This document shows, one piece after another, positions 9,265 to 16,260 of a DNA stretch of 64,000 nucleotides. A program made the position numbers and the translations under genes. The notes beneath the pieces are model-generated. The model saw only the letters and a list, made by a program, of their open reading frames with translations. It had not been told where the DNA came from and ran no database searches. The DNA lies in NCBI RefSeq assembly GCF_012274265.1, contig NZ_JAANYY010000002.1, positions 1,240,001-1,304,000 of the forward strand. Reading direction: 5' to 3'. Source of the stretch: Sphingopyxis microcysteis (GTDB lineage Bacteria > Pseudomonadota > Alphaproteobacteria > Sphingomonadales > Sphingomonadaceae). The number at the start of each line of letters is the position of its first letter. Within the stretch, counting starts at the first letter, position 1.

Positions 9265-10106
9265 TGGCCCTGTTCGCGCGCGCACCGATTGCCCCGCTCG
9301 AATATAGCCGCACGCTTTGGATGCGGCTGTGGGTCGGCGCGGTGATGGTCTTTCTGTACGCGCCGCTGGTCGTGCTGATGATCTTCAGCTTCAACGACAG
9401 CAAGCGCAACGTCGTGTGGCGCGGCTTCACGACCAAATATTATGAAAAGGCGCTGGGTAATGACCAGCTGGTCGAAGCGCTGATCAACTCGCTGACCATC
9501 GCGGCGCTCGCAACGCTCGCCAGCCTCGTCCTCGGCACGCTCGCCGCGGTGATGCTCTGGCGCTTCCGCTTCCCCTGGAAAGGCGCGATCGACGGCACGA
9601 TCTCGCTGCCGATCATCGTGCCCGAAATCTGCCTCGGCGTCGCCTTTCTGATGTTCTTTGCCGCGGTCGGCTGGCCAACCGACCTGATCTGGCCGTTCAA
9701 CCTCGGCGCGATCACGATCGCGCATATCACCTTCTGCTTTCCCTTCGTGACGATGGTCGTCCGCTCGCGGCTCGCGACCTTCAACCGCGAGCAGGAGGAA
9801 GCCGCCAAGGACCTCGGCGCCAGCGAGGCGCAGGTGTTCCGCGACGTGCTGATCCCGCATATCAAGCCCGCGCTGGTCGCGGGCGCGCTTCTCGCCTTCA
9901 CATTAAGCCTCGACGATTTCGTCATCACCTATTTCACCAGCGGCCCCGACACGATCACATTCCCGGTGAAGGTCTATTCGATGGTCCGCTTCTCGGTGAC
10001 GCCCGAAGTCAATGCGGCGTCGACCCTGCTCATCATCCTGACCGTCGTCCTGACCTTTATCGCATTGAAGGCCCAGGGCGTGAAAGCCATTGCGGAGACG
10101 CATTGA
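9264..10106 (+). CDS. potI: Polyamine ABC transporter permease, PotC/PotI type
   Basis: Second inner-membrane permease subunit, 280 aa, partner of the preceding gene. The membrane segment MVFLYAPLVVLMIFSFNDS is characteristic of PotC/PotI. The EAA loop reads EAAKDLGASEAQVFRDVLIPHIKP, and SLDDFVITYFTSGP with TFPVKVYSMVRFSVTPEVNA matches the family C-terminal half. The start codon shares one base with the potH stop. A family A repeat follows before the ATPase gene. Confidence 0.92.
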   Translation: MALFARAPIAPLEYSRTLWMRLWVGAVMVFLYAPLVVLMIFSFNDSKRNVVWRGFTTKYYEKALGNDQLVEALINSLTIAALATLASLVLGTLAAVMLWRFRFPWKGAIDGTISLPIIVPEICLGVAFLMFFAAVGWPTDLIWPFNLGAITIAHITFCFPFVTMVVRSRLATFNREQEEAAKDLGASEAQVFRDVLIPHIKPALVAGALLAFTLSLDDFVITYFTSGPDTITFPVKVYSMVRFSVTPEVNAASTLLIILTVVLTFIALKAQGVKAIAETH

Positions 10107-10121
10107 TGGACCACCCCCTGT

Positions 10122-10206
10122 TTCCGCTCGTGTCGTGCAAAGTCGAGACACCCCAAAGGCCCGCACTGCCGATGGGCATCTCGACTTCGCTCGATGCGAA
10201 CGGTTT
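10122..10206. repeat. Palindromic intergenic repeat, family A, copy 2 (between potI and potG)
   Basis: Degenerate inverted arms around CGTGCAAAGTCGAGACACC and CATCTCGACTTCGCTCGATG, ending GCGAACGG. It fills almost the whole 121-base gap between potI and potG within the transporter operon. Confidence 0.75.
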
Positions 10207-10227
10207 TATTAGGCTGAACCCTTGACC

Positions 10228-11358
10228 ATGACCGAACCCGCCAAACCGATCATCCAGATCCAGAATGTCTCGAAACGCTTTGGCAAGGTCACCGCGGTCG
10301 ACAATGTCAGCCTCGACATCAACGCCGGGGAGTTTTTCGTCCTGCTTGGCCCGTCAGGCTGCGGCAAGACGACGCTGCTGCGGATGATCGCCGGTTTCGA
10401 GCTGCCGACGGAGGGGCGCATCCTGATCGACGGGCAGGACATGGCCGGCATCCCGCCAAACAAGCGCCCGGTGAACATGGTGTTCCAAAGCTACGCGGTG
10501 TTCCCGCACATGAGCGTCGCCGACAATGTCGCTTACGGGCTGAAGATTGCCGGGGTGAAGGGTGGCGAGGTCAAGGACCGCGTCGCCGAGGCGCTCGAAC
10601 TCGTCAAGCTTGGCGGCTTTGGCGAGCGCATGCCGGACCAGATGTCGGGCGGCCAGCGCCAGCGCGTCGCGCTCGCGCGCAGCCTGGTGATGCGCCCCAA
10701 GGTGCTGCTGCTCGACGAACCCCTCTCAGCACTCGATGCCAAACTTCGCGCGCAGATGCAGTTCGAGCTCAGCGAATTGCAGGAAAAGGTCGGCATCACC
10801 TTCGTCACCGTCACCCACGATCAGGACGAAGCGCTGTCGATGGCGTGCCGCATCGGGGTGATCAACAAGGGTGAGGTCGCGCAGCTCGCGACCCCGTCGG
10901 ACCTTTACGAATATCCCGCCAACCGCTTCGTCGCCGATTTCGTCGGATCGGTGAATATCTTCGAGGGCAAGCTGACGTTGGACGAGCCCGACAAGGCCGC
11001 GGTCGATTGCCCGGGGGTCGGCAAGATTTACCTCAACCACGGCGTCACCGGCCCCCACGGCGCCGACGTGTGGGTCGCGCTACGCCCCGAGAAAATCTAT
11101 CTGCACGTTCCGGGCGAAGGCAAAGCGGTGAAGGCCGCGGCGCAGGACGCGCCCGACGGTTACAATTTTGCGCGCGGCAAGATCAAAGGGATGAGCTACC
11201 TCGGCGACATCACCTTGTTCGAAATCGAGCTCGACGACGGCGCGCGCATCCGCGTCTCGCGCCCCAATCTGTCGCGTCACGATCAGGAAGATTTCACCTG
11301 GGACGACCGGGTGAGCATGCACTGGCGCGCCGACAGCCCGGTGGTGTTGCTGGGGTAG
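10228..11358 (+). CDS. potG: Polyamine ABC transporter ATP-binding protein
   Basis: Cytoplasmic ATPase that energises the PotFHI importer, 376 aa. Walker A is LLGPSGCGKTTLLRM at residues ~42-56, the signature is MSGGQRQRVALARSL, Walker B is VLLLDEPLSALD, and the H-loop lies in VTHDQDEALSMA. The C-terminal third is a TOBE-type domain (VWVALRPEKIYLHVPG onward) as in PotA/PotG. ATG 10228 was preferred over the in-frame TTG at 10222. It is the last gene of the run from puuA; a family C repeat follows directly. Confidence 0.93.
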   Translation: MTEPAKPIIQIQNVSKRFGKVTAVDNVSLDINAGEFFVLLGPSGCGKTTLLRMIAGFELPTEGRILIDGQDMAGIPPNKRPVNMVFQSYAVFPHMSVADNVAYGLKIAGVKGGEVKDRVAEALELVKLGGFGERMPDQMSGGQRQRVALARSLVMRPKVLLLDEPLSALDAKLRAQMQFELSELQEKVGITFVTVTHDQDEALSMACRIGVINKGEVAQLATPSDLYEYPANRFVADFVGSVNIFEGKLTLDEPDKAAVDCPGVGKIYLNHGVTGPHGADVWVALRPEKIYLHVPGEGKAVKAAAQDAPDGYNFARGKIKGMSYLGDITLFEIELDDGARIRVSRPNLSRHDQEDFTWDDRVSMHWRADSPVVLLG

Positions 11359-11366
11359 CTTCCTTC

Positions 11367-11448
11367 GTCATTGTGAGGAGCGAAGCTACGCGGCAATCCA
11401 GAGTAGCGTAGACCGCCCTGGATTGCTTCGCTTCGCGCGCAATGACGA
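11367..11448. repeat. Palindromic intergenic repeat, family C, copy 2
   Basis: Same orientation as 1309-1389. The conserved core CCGCCCTGGATTGCTTCGC is shared by both, while the left arm has drifted (GTCATTGTGAGGAGCGAAGC). It lies between the convergent ends of potG and the DUF808 gene, so the hairpin may also work as a bidirectional terminator. Confidence 0.8.
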
Positions 11449-11450
11449 CG

Positions 11451-12389
11451 TTAGTGGGCGGCCTTTTTCCCGGGCACCAGATGCAGCGCTGCGACAATCA
11501 ACCCGCCAAGCACCAGCCCGAATACGCCCGCGCCGCCAGCATTGATCAGCCATTCCCAGAACCCGGCACCGGGCAGACCGCCCGCCACCGCATGCGCGAA
11601 ATCGTGGAGGCCATGACCCAGATTGCCGATATGATATTGATCCAGCCCGTGCAGGAATATCTGCCCGCCGACCCACAGCATCGCGGCGGTGCCGACGATT
11701 GCCAGCGTCGCCAGCAGCTTGGGCATGAAATTCACCAGTCCGCGTCCGATCGCGCGCCGGGCCGCCGAACCGGCTTTGGCCATGTGCAGGCCGATGTCGT
11801 CCATTTTCACGATCAGACCGACGACGCCATACACCGCGATCGTGATCGCGATCGCCACGACGATCAGCGTTGCAGCGCGCATCGCGAACGGCTCGGTCAG
11901 CACTTCATTGAGTGCGATGACCATGATTTCGGCCGACAGGATGAAGTCGGTCCGGATCGCGCCCTTGACCATGGTTTCTTCATGGTTCGGATCGACGACC
12001 TCGGCAGCCTCTTCGGCAAGGCTGTGCTTCTTTGCGGCAAAGCTGTGCCACACCTTCTCGGCACCCTCGAAACACAGATAGGCGCCGCCGACCATCAGCA
12101 GCGGCGTGATCGCCCATTGTGCCACTGCGGATAGCAGCAGCAGTGCCGGCAGGATCAGCACCAGCTTGTTGAACATCGACCCCTTGGCGATCCGCCAGAT
12201 GATCGGCAGTTCGCGGTTGGGCTGGAACCCGGTGACGTAGCGCGGGGTGACCGCAGCATCGTCGACCACCACACCCGCGGCCTTCACGCCCGCCTTGGAC
12301 GCCGCGGCGCCAATATCATCGATGCTCGCCGCCGCCACTTTCGCGATCGTGGCGACATCGTCGAGCAGGGCAAAAAGGCCGGATGGCAT
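11451..12389 (-). CDS. DUF808 family inner-membrane protein (YedI-like)
   Basis: A 312-aa polytopic membrane protein of the DUF808 family. The conserved N-terminus MPSGLFALLDDVATIAKVAA is diagnostic, followed by VDDAAVTPRYVTGF and about six hydrophobic segments (for example LVLILPALLLLSAVAQWAI, GVFGLVLGGLIVAALHLV). A cytoplasmic stretch holds VKGAIRTDFILSAEIMVIAL. The family's function is not established, and nothing here ties it to the polyamine genes on either side beyond position. Confidence 0.88.
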   Translation of the reverse strand: MPSGLFALLDDVATIAKVAAASIDDIGAAASKAGVKAAGVVVDDAAVTPRYVTGFQPNRELPIIWRIAKGSMFNKLVLILPALLLLSAVAQWAITPLLMVGGAYLCFEGAEKVWHSFAAKKHSLAEEAAEVVDPNHEETMVKGAIRTDFILSAEIMVIALNEVLTEPFAMRAATLIVVAIAITIAVYGVVGLIVKMDDIGLHMAKAGSAARRAIGRGLVNFMPKLLATLAIVGTAAMLWVGGQIFLHGLDQYHIGNLGHGLHDFAHAVAGGLPGAGFWEWLINAGGAGVFGLVLGGLIVAALHLVPGKKAAH

Positions 12390-12450
12390 AGGGTGTTGGT
12401 CTTTCGTCTATTCGGTGAGATATTCAATGAGAGCGTTCATCGTCCCTCTA

Positions 12451-12532
12451 GCCGTTCGTGTCGAGCGAAGTCGAGACACGTTAAGTTCGCGCTCGACTTC
12501 GCGTGTCTCGACTTCGCTCGACACGAACGGAA
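12451..12532. repeat. Palindromic intergenic repeat, family A, copy 3
   Basis: The best-preserved copy: GCCGTTCGTGTCGAGCGAAG at the left and its inverse CTTCGCTCGACACGAACGG at the right, with an extra internal GCTCGACTTCGCGTGTCTC segment that looks like a partial duplication of the arm. It lies between the DUF808 and SpuC-like genes. Confidence 0.9.
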
Positions 12533-12544
12533 CTCGAGAACGCG

Positions 12545-13918
12545 CTAGAGCGCCCGCAGCTTAGGCAGCACCTCATCGAGCGATTTGCGAATAATCGCAA
12601 CCAGGTCGTCGATCTGCTCGGTCGAAATCACCAGCGGTGGGCACATCACCAGGCTGTCGCGGATGCCGCGCACCATCAAGCCGTTCGCAATACACGCATC
12701 GCGCGCCATCGGCCCCGCGGTGCCCTCGGCCCCGCCGAACCGCGCCCGCGTCGCCTTGTCGGCGACAATCTCGACCGCGCCGAGCAGCCCGATCGAGCGC
12801 GCCTCGCCGACGAGCGGGTGATCATTCAACGTCGCCAGCGCCTTGGCCAGATGCGGCCCGGTCACGCTGCCGGTCCGCTCGACCAGCCCCTCGCGCTCGA
12901 TAATCTCGATATTCCTGAGCGCGACCGCCGCCGCCACGGGATGGCCCGAATAGGTGAAGCCGTGGACGAAATCGCCGCCCGTCTTGAGCACTTCGACGAC
13001 GTGCGCCGCGACCGCGGTCGCCGAAATCGGCAGGTAACCCGACGACAGCCCCTTCGCCATCGGCATCAGGTCGGGGGTGAAGCCCATCGTCTCGTGCCCC
13101 CACATCTTGCCCGTGCGCCCGAAGCCGCAGATGACCTCGTCCGCGACGATCAGCAGGCCATATTTGCGCGCCACCGCCTCGACCTTCGACCAATAGCCCT
13201 TGGGCGGGATGATCACCCCGCCCGCACCCTGCACCGGCTCGCCGATGAAGGCGGCGCAATTTTCGGGTCCGACCTCCAGGATCTTGTCCTCGATCGCCTG
13301 CACGCAGGCGTCGCAAAATTCCTCCTCGGTCATCCCCTGCCCTTCGCCATAGGCATAGGGCTGGCGAACATGTTCGACCCCGGCGATCGGCAGGTCGCCT
13401 TGCGCGTGCATAGCCTTCATCCCGCCCAGCGACACGCCGGCGACGGTCGAGCCGTGGTAAGCGTTCCAGCGGCTGATAAAGACAGTGCGCTTGGGCTCGC
13501 CCTTCAGTTTCCAATAATGGCGCACCATGCGGAAGACGGTATCATTGGCTTCGCTGCCCGACGCGTTGAAAAACACATGCGGCAAGCGATTGCCCGTGAG
13601 CGAGGCGATCTTGGCCGCCAGCGTCACCGTCGGCGGCGTCGCGGTCTTGAAGAAGGTGTTGTAGAACGGCAGCTCGCGCATCTGCGCGGCCGCCGCCTCG
13701 ACCAGCTCCTCGCGGCCATAGCCGACATTGACGCACCACAGCCCCGCCATCCCGTCGAGGATGCGGTGGCCGTCGCCGTCGTGGATATAGCAACCCTCGG
13801 CATGGGTGATGATGCGGCTGCCGCCGAGTTTTTCGATCTCGGCCCAATCGGCCTGGGCGGGCAAGTGGTGCGCGACGTCGAGGCGCTTGAGTTCGGCGAT
13901 GTCGTGATTGCGGGGCAT
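12545..13918 (-). CDS. Polyamine:pyruvate aminotransferase, SpuC-like (class III)
   Basis: A 457-aa class III PLP aminotransferase that best fits the putrescine/polyamine--pyruvate (SpuC-like) group, which removes the primary amine directly and offers a route parallel to the gamma-glutamyl pathway. Motifs are DGMAGLWCVNVGYGREELVE, FFNASGSEANDTVFRM, SRWNAYHGSTVAGVSLGG, GEPVQGAGGVIIPPKGYW, LLIVADEVICGFGRTG (Asp) and LMPMAKGLSSGYLPISATAV (Lys). Alternatively it deaminates GABA (PuuE role). It is on the opposite strand to the Pot operon, with the PuuD-like gene upstream across a repeat-filled spacer. Confidence 0.85.
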   Translation of the reverse strand: MPRNHDIAELKRLDVAHHLPAQADWAEIEKLGGSRIITHAEGCYIHDGDGHRILDGMAGLWCVNVGYGREELVEAAAAQMRELPFYNTFFKTATPPTVTLAAKIASLTGNRLPHVFFNASGSEANDTVFRMVRHYWKLKGEPKRTVFISRWNAYHGSTVAGVSLGGMKAMHAQGDLPIAGVEHVRQPYAYGEGQGMTEEEFCDACVQAIEDKILEVGPENCAAFIGEPVQGAGGVIIPPKGYWSKVEAVARKYGLLIVADEVICGFGRTGKMWGHETMGFTPDLMPMAKGLSSGYLPISATAVAAHVVEVLKTGGDFVHGFTYSGHPVAAAVALRNIEIIEREGLVERTGSVTGPHLAKALATLNDHPLVGEARSIGLLGAVEIVADKATRARFGGAEGTAGPMARDACIANGLMVRGIRDSLVMCPPLVISTEQIDDLVAIIRKSLDEVLPKLRAL

Positions 13919-13936
13919 GTTTTTGTTCCTGAAATA

Positions 13937-14055
13937 CCCCTCCCTTGCAGGGAGGGGCTAGGGGTGGGTACGCGCGAAGCGCGTCCTGAGGGCGAGAGGG
14001 CAGAAGTTCGCCTGCGGCTCACCCCACCCCAACCCCTCCCGCAGGCGGGAGGGGA
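13937..14055. repeat. Inverted G/C-rich repeat (CCCCTCCC / GGGAGGGG), family D
   Basis: The outer arms are built from CCCCTCCCTTGCAGGGAGGG at the left and CCCCTCCCGCAGGCGGGAGG at the right. The middle has GCGCGAAGCGC and CACCCCACCCC tracts. It occupies most of the spacer between the SpuC-like gene and the PuuD-like gene, both read leftwards, and could give a stable RNA structure within their message. Confidence 0.7.
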
Positions 14056-14063
14056 GCCTCTGA

Positions 14064-14123
14064 TCAGGGCGAAAAGCTGATCCGCGCAAGATAGCGGTCG
14101 TAACGGGTGACGCGGCGGTTCAT
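14064..14123 (-). CDS. Tiny ORF coupled to puuD, possible leftover C-terminal fragment
   Basis: Nineteen codons whose ATG overlaps the puuD stop (ATGA). The end of the peptide, VTRYDRYLARISFSP, faintly resembles the YDWYLRNA tail of the PuuA copy at 5609-7000, so it could be what remains of a deleted ligase gene, or merely chance. There is no independent support that it is a functional gene. Confidence 0.2.
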   Translation of the reverse strand: MNRRVTRYDRYLARISFSP

Positions 14124-14860
14124 AATTCGCCTCTTAGCGCGCGGCCGAGCAGGCGGAAATAGGTCTGGCTTTCGGCATTGTCGTCGGTCCCCCATTCGGG
14201 GTGCCACTGCACCGCGAGCAGCGGTGCGCCGTTCGGGCGCGCGCTATAGGCCTCGACCAGCCCGTCGGGCGCGCGCGCTTCGACCCGCAAACCGTCCGCG
14301 AGTTCGCCGACGCCTTGATAATGGACCGAATTGACGTCGATCGCCGCCTTGCCGTAAGCGGCGGCAAGCAGGCCGTCGTCGGCCAGCTCGACTGCGTGGC
14401 GATGCTCGAACATGCCGTCAAAATTGACGCCGTCGGGCGCGTGATGCGCCAGCAAATCCTCGCTCGCCGACGTATCACGGCGCAGCGTCCCGCCCAGCGC
14501 GACATTGATTTCCTGAAAGCCACGGCAAATTCCGAACAGCGGTCGCTGCGCAGCGATCACTGCGTCGACCAGCTCGATCATCATCCGGTCGCGGTCGGGA
14601 TCGAACGGCCCCTCGCCCGCCCCCGCATCGCCATAGCGCGCCGGTTCGACATTCGACGGGGTTCCGGTCAGCAGCACCCCGTCGAGCCGCCCCACAACCT
14701 CGTCGGCGCGCATGAAATCAGGGAGCGAGGGAATGATCAATGCCGCACAATCGGCATATTGCATCGCCGCGGTCGCATAGCGGTTCATCACCGCCTGCGC
14801 CGTCTCGACGCCGACGGTGCGGTTGCAGGCGATAATGCCAAGGACGGGACGCGCGGCCAT
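14120..14860 (-). CDS. puuD: Gamma-glutamyl-GABA hydrolase-like class I glutamine amidotransferase
   Basis: A 246-aa peptidase C26 / class I amidotransferase expected to release GABA from gamma-glutamyl-GABA, the last glutamyl-dependent step of the Puu route. LDGVLLTGTPSNVEPARY precedes the nucleophile elbow PLFGICRGFQEINVALGG (catalytic Cys near residue 110). The His-Glu pair is in AVQWHPEW near residue 220, and HHAPDGVNFDG and VNSVHYQGV are also typical of PuuD-type enzymes. Its presence with puuA and puuB means this locus holds every glutamyl-pathway step except the aldehyde dehydrogenase. Confidence 0.9.
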   Translation of the reverse strand: MAARPVLGIIACNRTVGVETAQAVMNRYATAAMQYADCAALIIPSLPDFMRADEVVGRLDGVLLTGTPSNVEPARYGDAGAGEGPFDPDRDRMMIELVDAVIAAQRPLFGICRGFQEINVALGGTLRRDTSASEDLLAHHAPDGVNFDGMFEHRHAVELADDGLLAAAYGKAAIDVNSVHYQGVGELADGLRVEARAPDGLVEAYSARPNGAPLLAVQWHPEWGTDDNAESQTYFRLLGRALRGEL

Positions 14861-14943
14861 ACCGTCTTGCTGCCGATTTTCATCGCGCGAGGCCAGCGGA
14901 ATCTTCCGCGCTCCGCTGCAGGATGAAGGCCGATGGTGGGAAA

Positions 14944-15020
14944 TGGCGCACCCGGAACGATTCGAACGTCCGACCCCCAGATTCGTAGTCTGGTGCTCTA
15001 TCCAGCTGAGCTACGGGTGC
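14944..15020 (-). tRNA. tRNA-Arg (anticodon ACG)
   Basis: A 77-nt cloverleaf on the minus strand. The acceptor stem GCACCCG pairs with CGGGTGC, the D-arm is AGCTCAGCTGGATAGAGC, and the anticodon stem-loop has loop CTACGAA (anticodon ACG). The T-arm contains GTTCGAATC, and GCCA, including an encoded CCA, closes the 3' end. The family's A34 is normally deaminated to inosine. No integrase or att-like duplication was seen beside it. Confidence 0.97.
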
Positions 15021-15064
15021 GTGGAGAGGCGCCTTTAAGGGGCGCGGCGCAGGGGCGCAACCCC

Positions 15065-15592
15065 CTATTTCAGCTTTGTGACCGTCGCGCAGGTCGATTG
15101 GCGCCGGACCGCGTTCAGGGCGCCGATTTCCTTGGGATCTTTCAAAAGCAGACGAACGAGCGCGATGCCGCGATCATGGGTCGTACGGACCACTTCGGCG
15201 CCCGCCGGCACCGCCTGCCCATCGCGCGCCACGACGATTCGGAACGGCTTGCCCTGTGCTTCGACATCGTTGCGCACAAAGATGACATCGGTCGCGGCAT
15301 CAAAGATGCTCAGCGAGCTGTAGCGACCGGGAACGGGGGTGACGTCGATCGCCAGCGGTCCCGCCGACAGATCGTAGGGGCAGCTGGAATAAGCAAGATC
15401 GGGGCTGGGCCGCACGACCGGCTGGCGCGCGGGGGTTGCCAGATTGCCGTGCGACATCGTGTTGATCCCGCCCTGCCCCAGCCGCTCCATCGCGACGTTC
15501 ATCAGGCCATAGGGGATCGCGCCGATTGCCGCCCATGCGGTGACCGCGGTAAGGATAAGGCCAAAGGCGAGCGGACCGAGCCAGTTGCGCAT
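15065..15592 (-). CDS. DUF1254 domain-containing membrane-anchored protein
   Basis: A 175-aa protein with one N-terminal membrane segment (GPLAFGLILTAVTAWAAIGA), probably exporting the rest to the periplasm. The core VVRPSPDLAYSSCPYDLSAG plus GRYSSLSIFDAATDVIFVRN matches the DUF1254 half of proteins that elsewhere carry DUF1254 and DUF1214 in one chain. It starts one base after the stop of the DUF1214 gene, so the two are co-translated. Function of the family is not known. It ends 45 bases from tRNA-Arg. Confidence 0.8.
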   Translation of the reverse strand: MRNWLGPLAFGLILTAVTAWAAIGAIPYGLMNVAMERLGQGGINTMSHGNLATPARQPVVRPSPDLAYSSCPYDLSAGPLAIDVTPVPGRYSSLSIFDAATDVIFVRNDVEAQGKPFRIVVARDGQAVPAGAEVVRTTHDRGIALVRLLLKDPKEIGALNAVRRQSTCATVTKLK

Positions 15593-15593
15593 C

Positions 15594-16169
15594 TCAGCAG
15601 CCCTCCTTCACGATTTTCGGCAGCGCCGCCTTCGCCGGGTCGGCACGAAACGCCGCCCCGGGATTGTACATGCGCAGGGTCAGCTGGAACGGTTCGCCCT
15701 TGACCCCGGGCAACCACGCCGCGTCGGCGGGTTTGTCAGGCGAAATGACGACGCGCCACGCGCCATCGGCATCGAGCGCGACGTTGGCGCCGTTGACCGA
15801 CCAGACCCCCGCCGGATTATCGACCAGATAGCCCGTGTCGTTATAGACCGTCACGCTCCACCACCGCGCATCGAGCGGGGTACCCGACAGGCTGTAGCGA
15901 CAATTGCCGTCGAGCGGCGCGCCGCTCGCGTCGGTTTTCGCCATCCAGTAGATCGTTTCCCTGGCGGGCAGAGCGAGCAGCCCCGAGCGCGCGACCATCG
16001 CGCGCGTCAGCGGATCGGTCGCCTTGGTCCCATAGCCAAGCGAAGTCGTCCACGGGCCGTTCCTGATCGCGCCGTCGCCAAGGCCGCCGTTGGTGAGCGC
16101 CCAGGCTGCGCCGAGCCCCACCGCCAACCCGGCTAACAGGGTGATCGAATAGCGGTGCCAGCTTTTCAT
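15594..16169 (-). CDS. DUF1214 domain-containing membrane-anchored protein
   Basis: A 191-aa protein with an N-terminal signal anchor (ITLLAGLAVGLGAAWALT). The DUF1214 region includes ETIYWMAKTDASGAPLDGNC, RWWSVTVYNDTGYLVDNPAG and FQLTLRMYNPG. ATG 16169 follows GGGGGAA; an in-frame GTG lies two codons upstream. It is the first gene of a two-gene unit with the DUF1254 protein, and together they reconstitute the domains of the usual fused protein. No catalytic residues can be assigned. Confidence 0.82.
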   Translation of the reverse strand: MKSWHRYSITLLAGLAVGLGAAWALTNGGLGDGAIRNGPWTTSLGYGTKATDPLTRAMVARSGLLALPARETIYWMAKTDASGAPLDGNCRYSLSGTPLDARWWSVTVYNDTGYLVDNPAGVWSVNGANVALDADGAWRVVISPDKPADAAWLPGVKGEPFQLTLRMYNPGAAFRADPAKAALPKIVKEGC

Positions 16170-16182
16170 GTGCACGTTCCCC

Positions 16183-16260
16183 CGTCGCCCCCGCGAAGGC
16201 GGGGGCCGCTGGCAGCGTTACGCAAGGTTGATAGCGCCCCCGCCTTCGCGGGGGCGACGA
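16183..16260. repeat. Palindromic intergenic repeat, family B, copy 2
   Basis: The arms CGTCGCCCCCGCGAAGGCGG and CCGCCTTCGCGGGGGCGACG are near-perfect inverses around a variable 30-odd base centre. It sits between the start of the DUF1214 gene and the end of ppdK, both leftward. Confidence 0.9.

Noticed and set aside
14944-15020. tRNA-Arg as an integration site of a genomic island
   Set aside because: No integrase, no duplicated 3' tRNA fragment and no composition shift were seen on either side.
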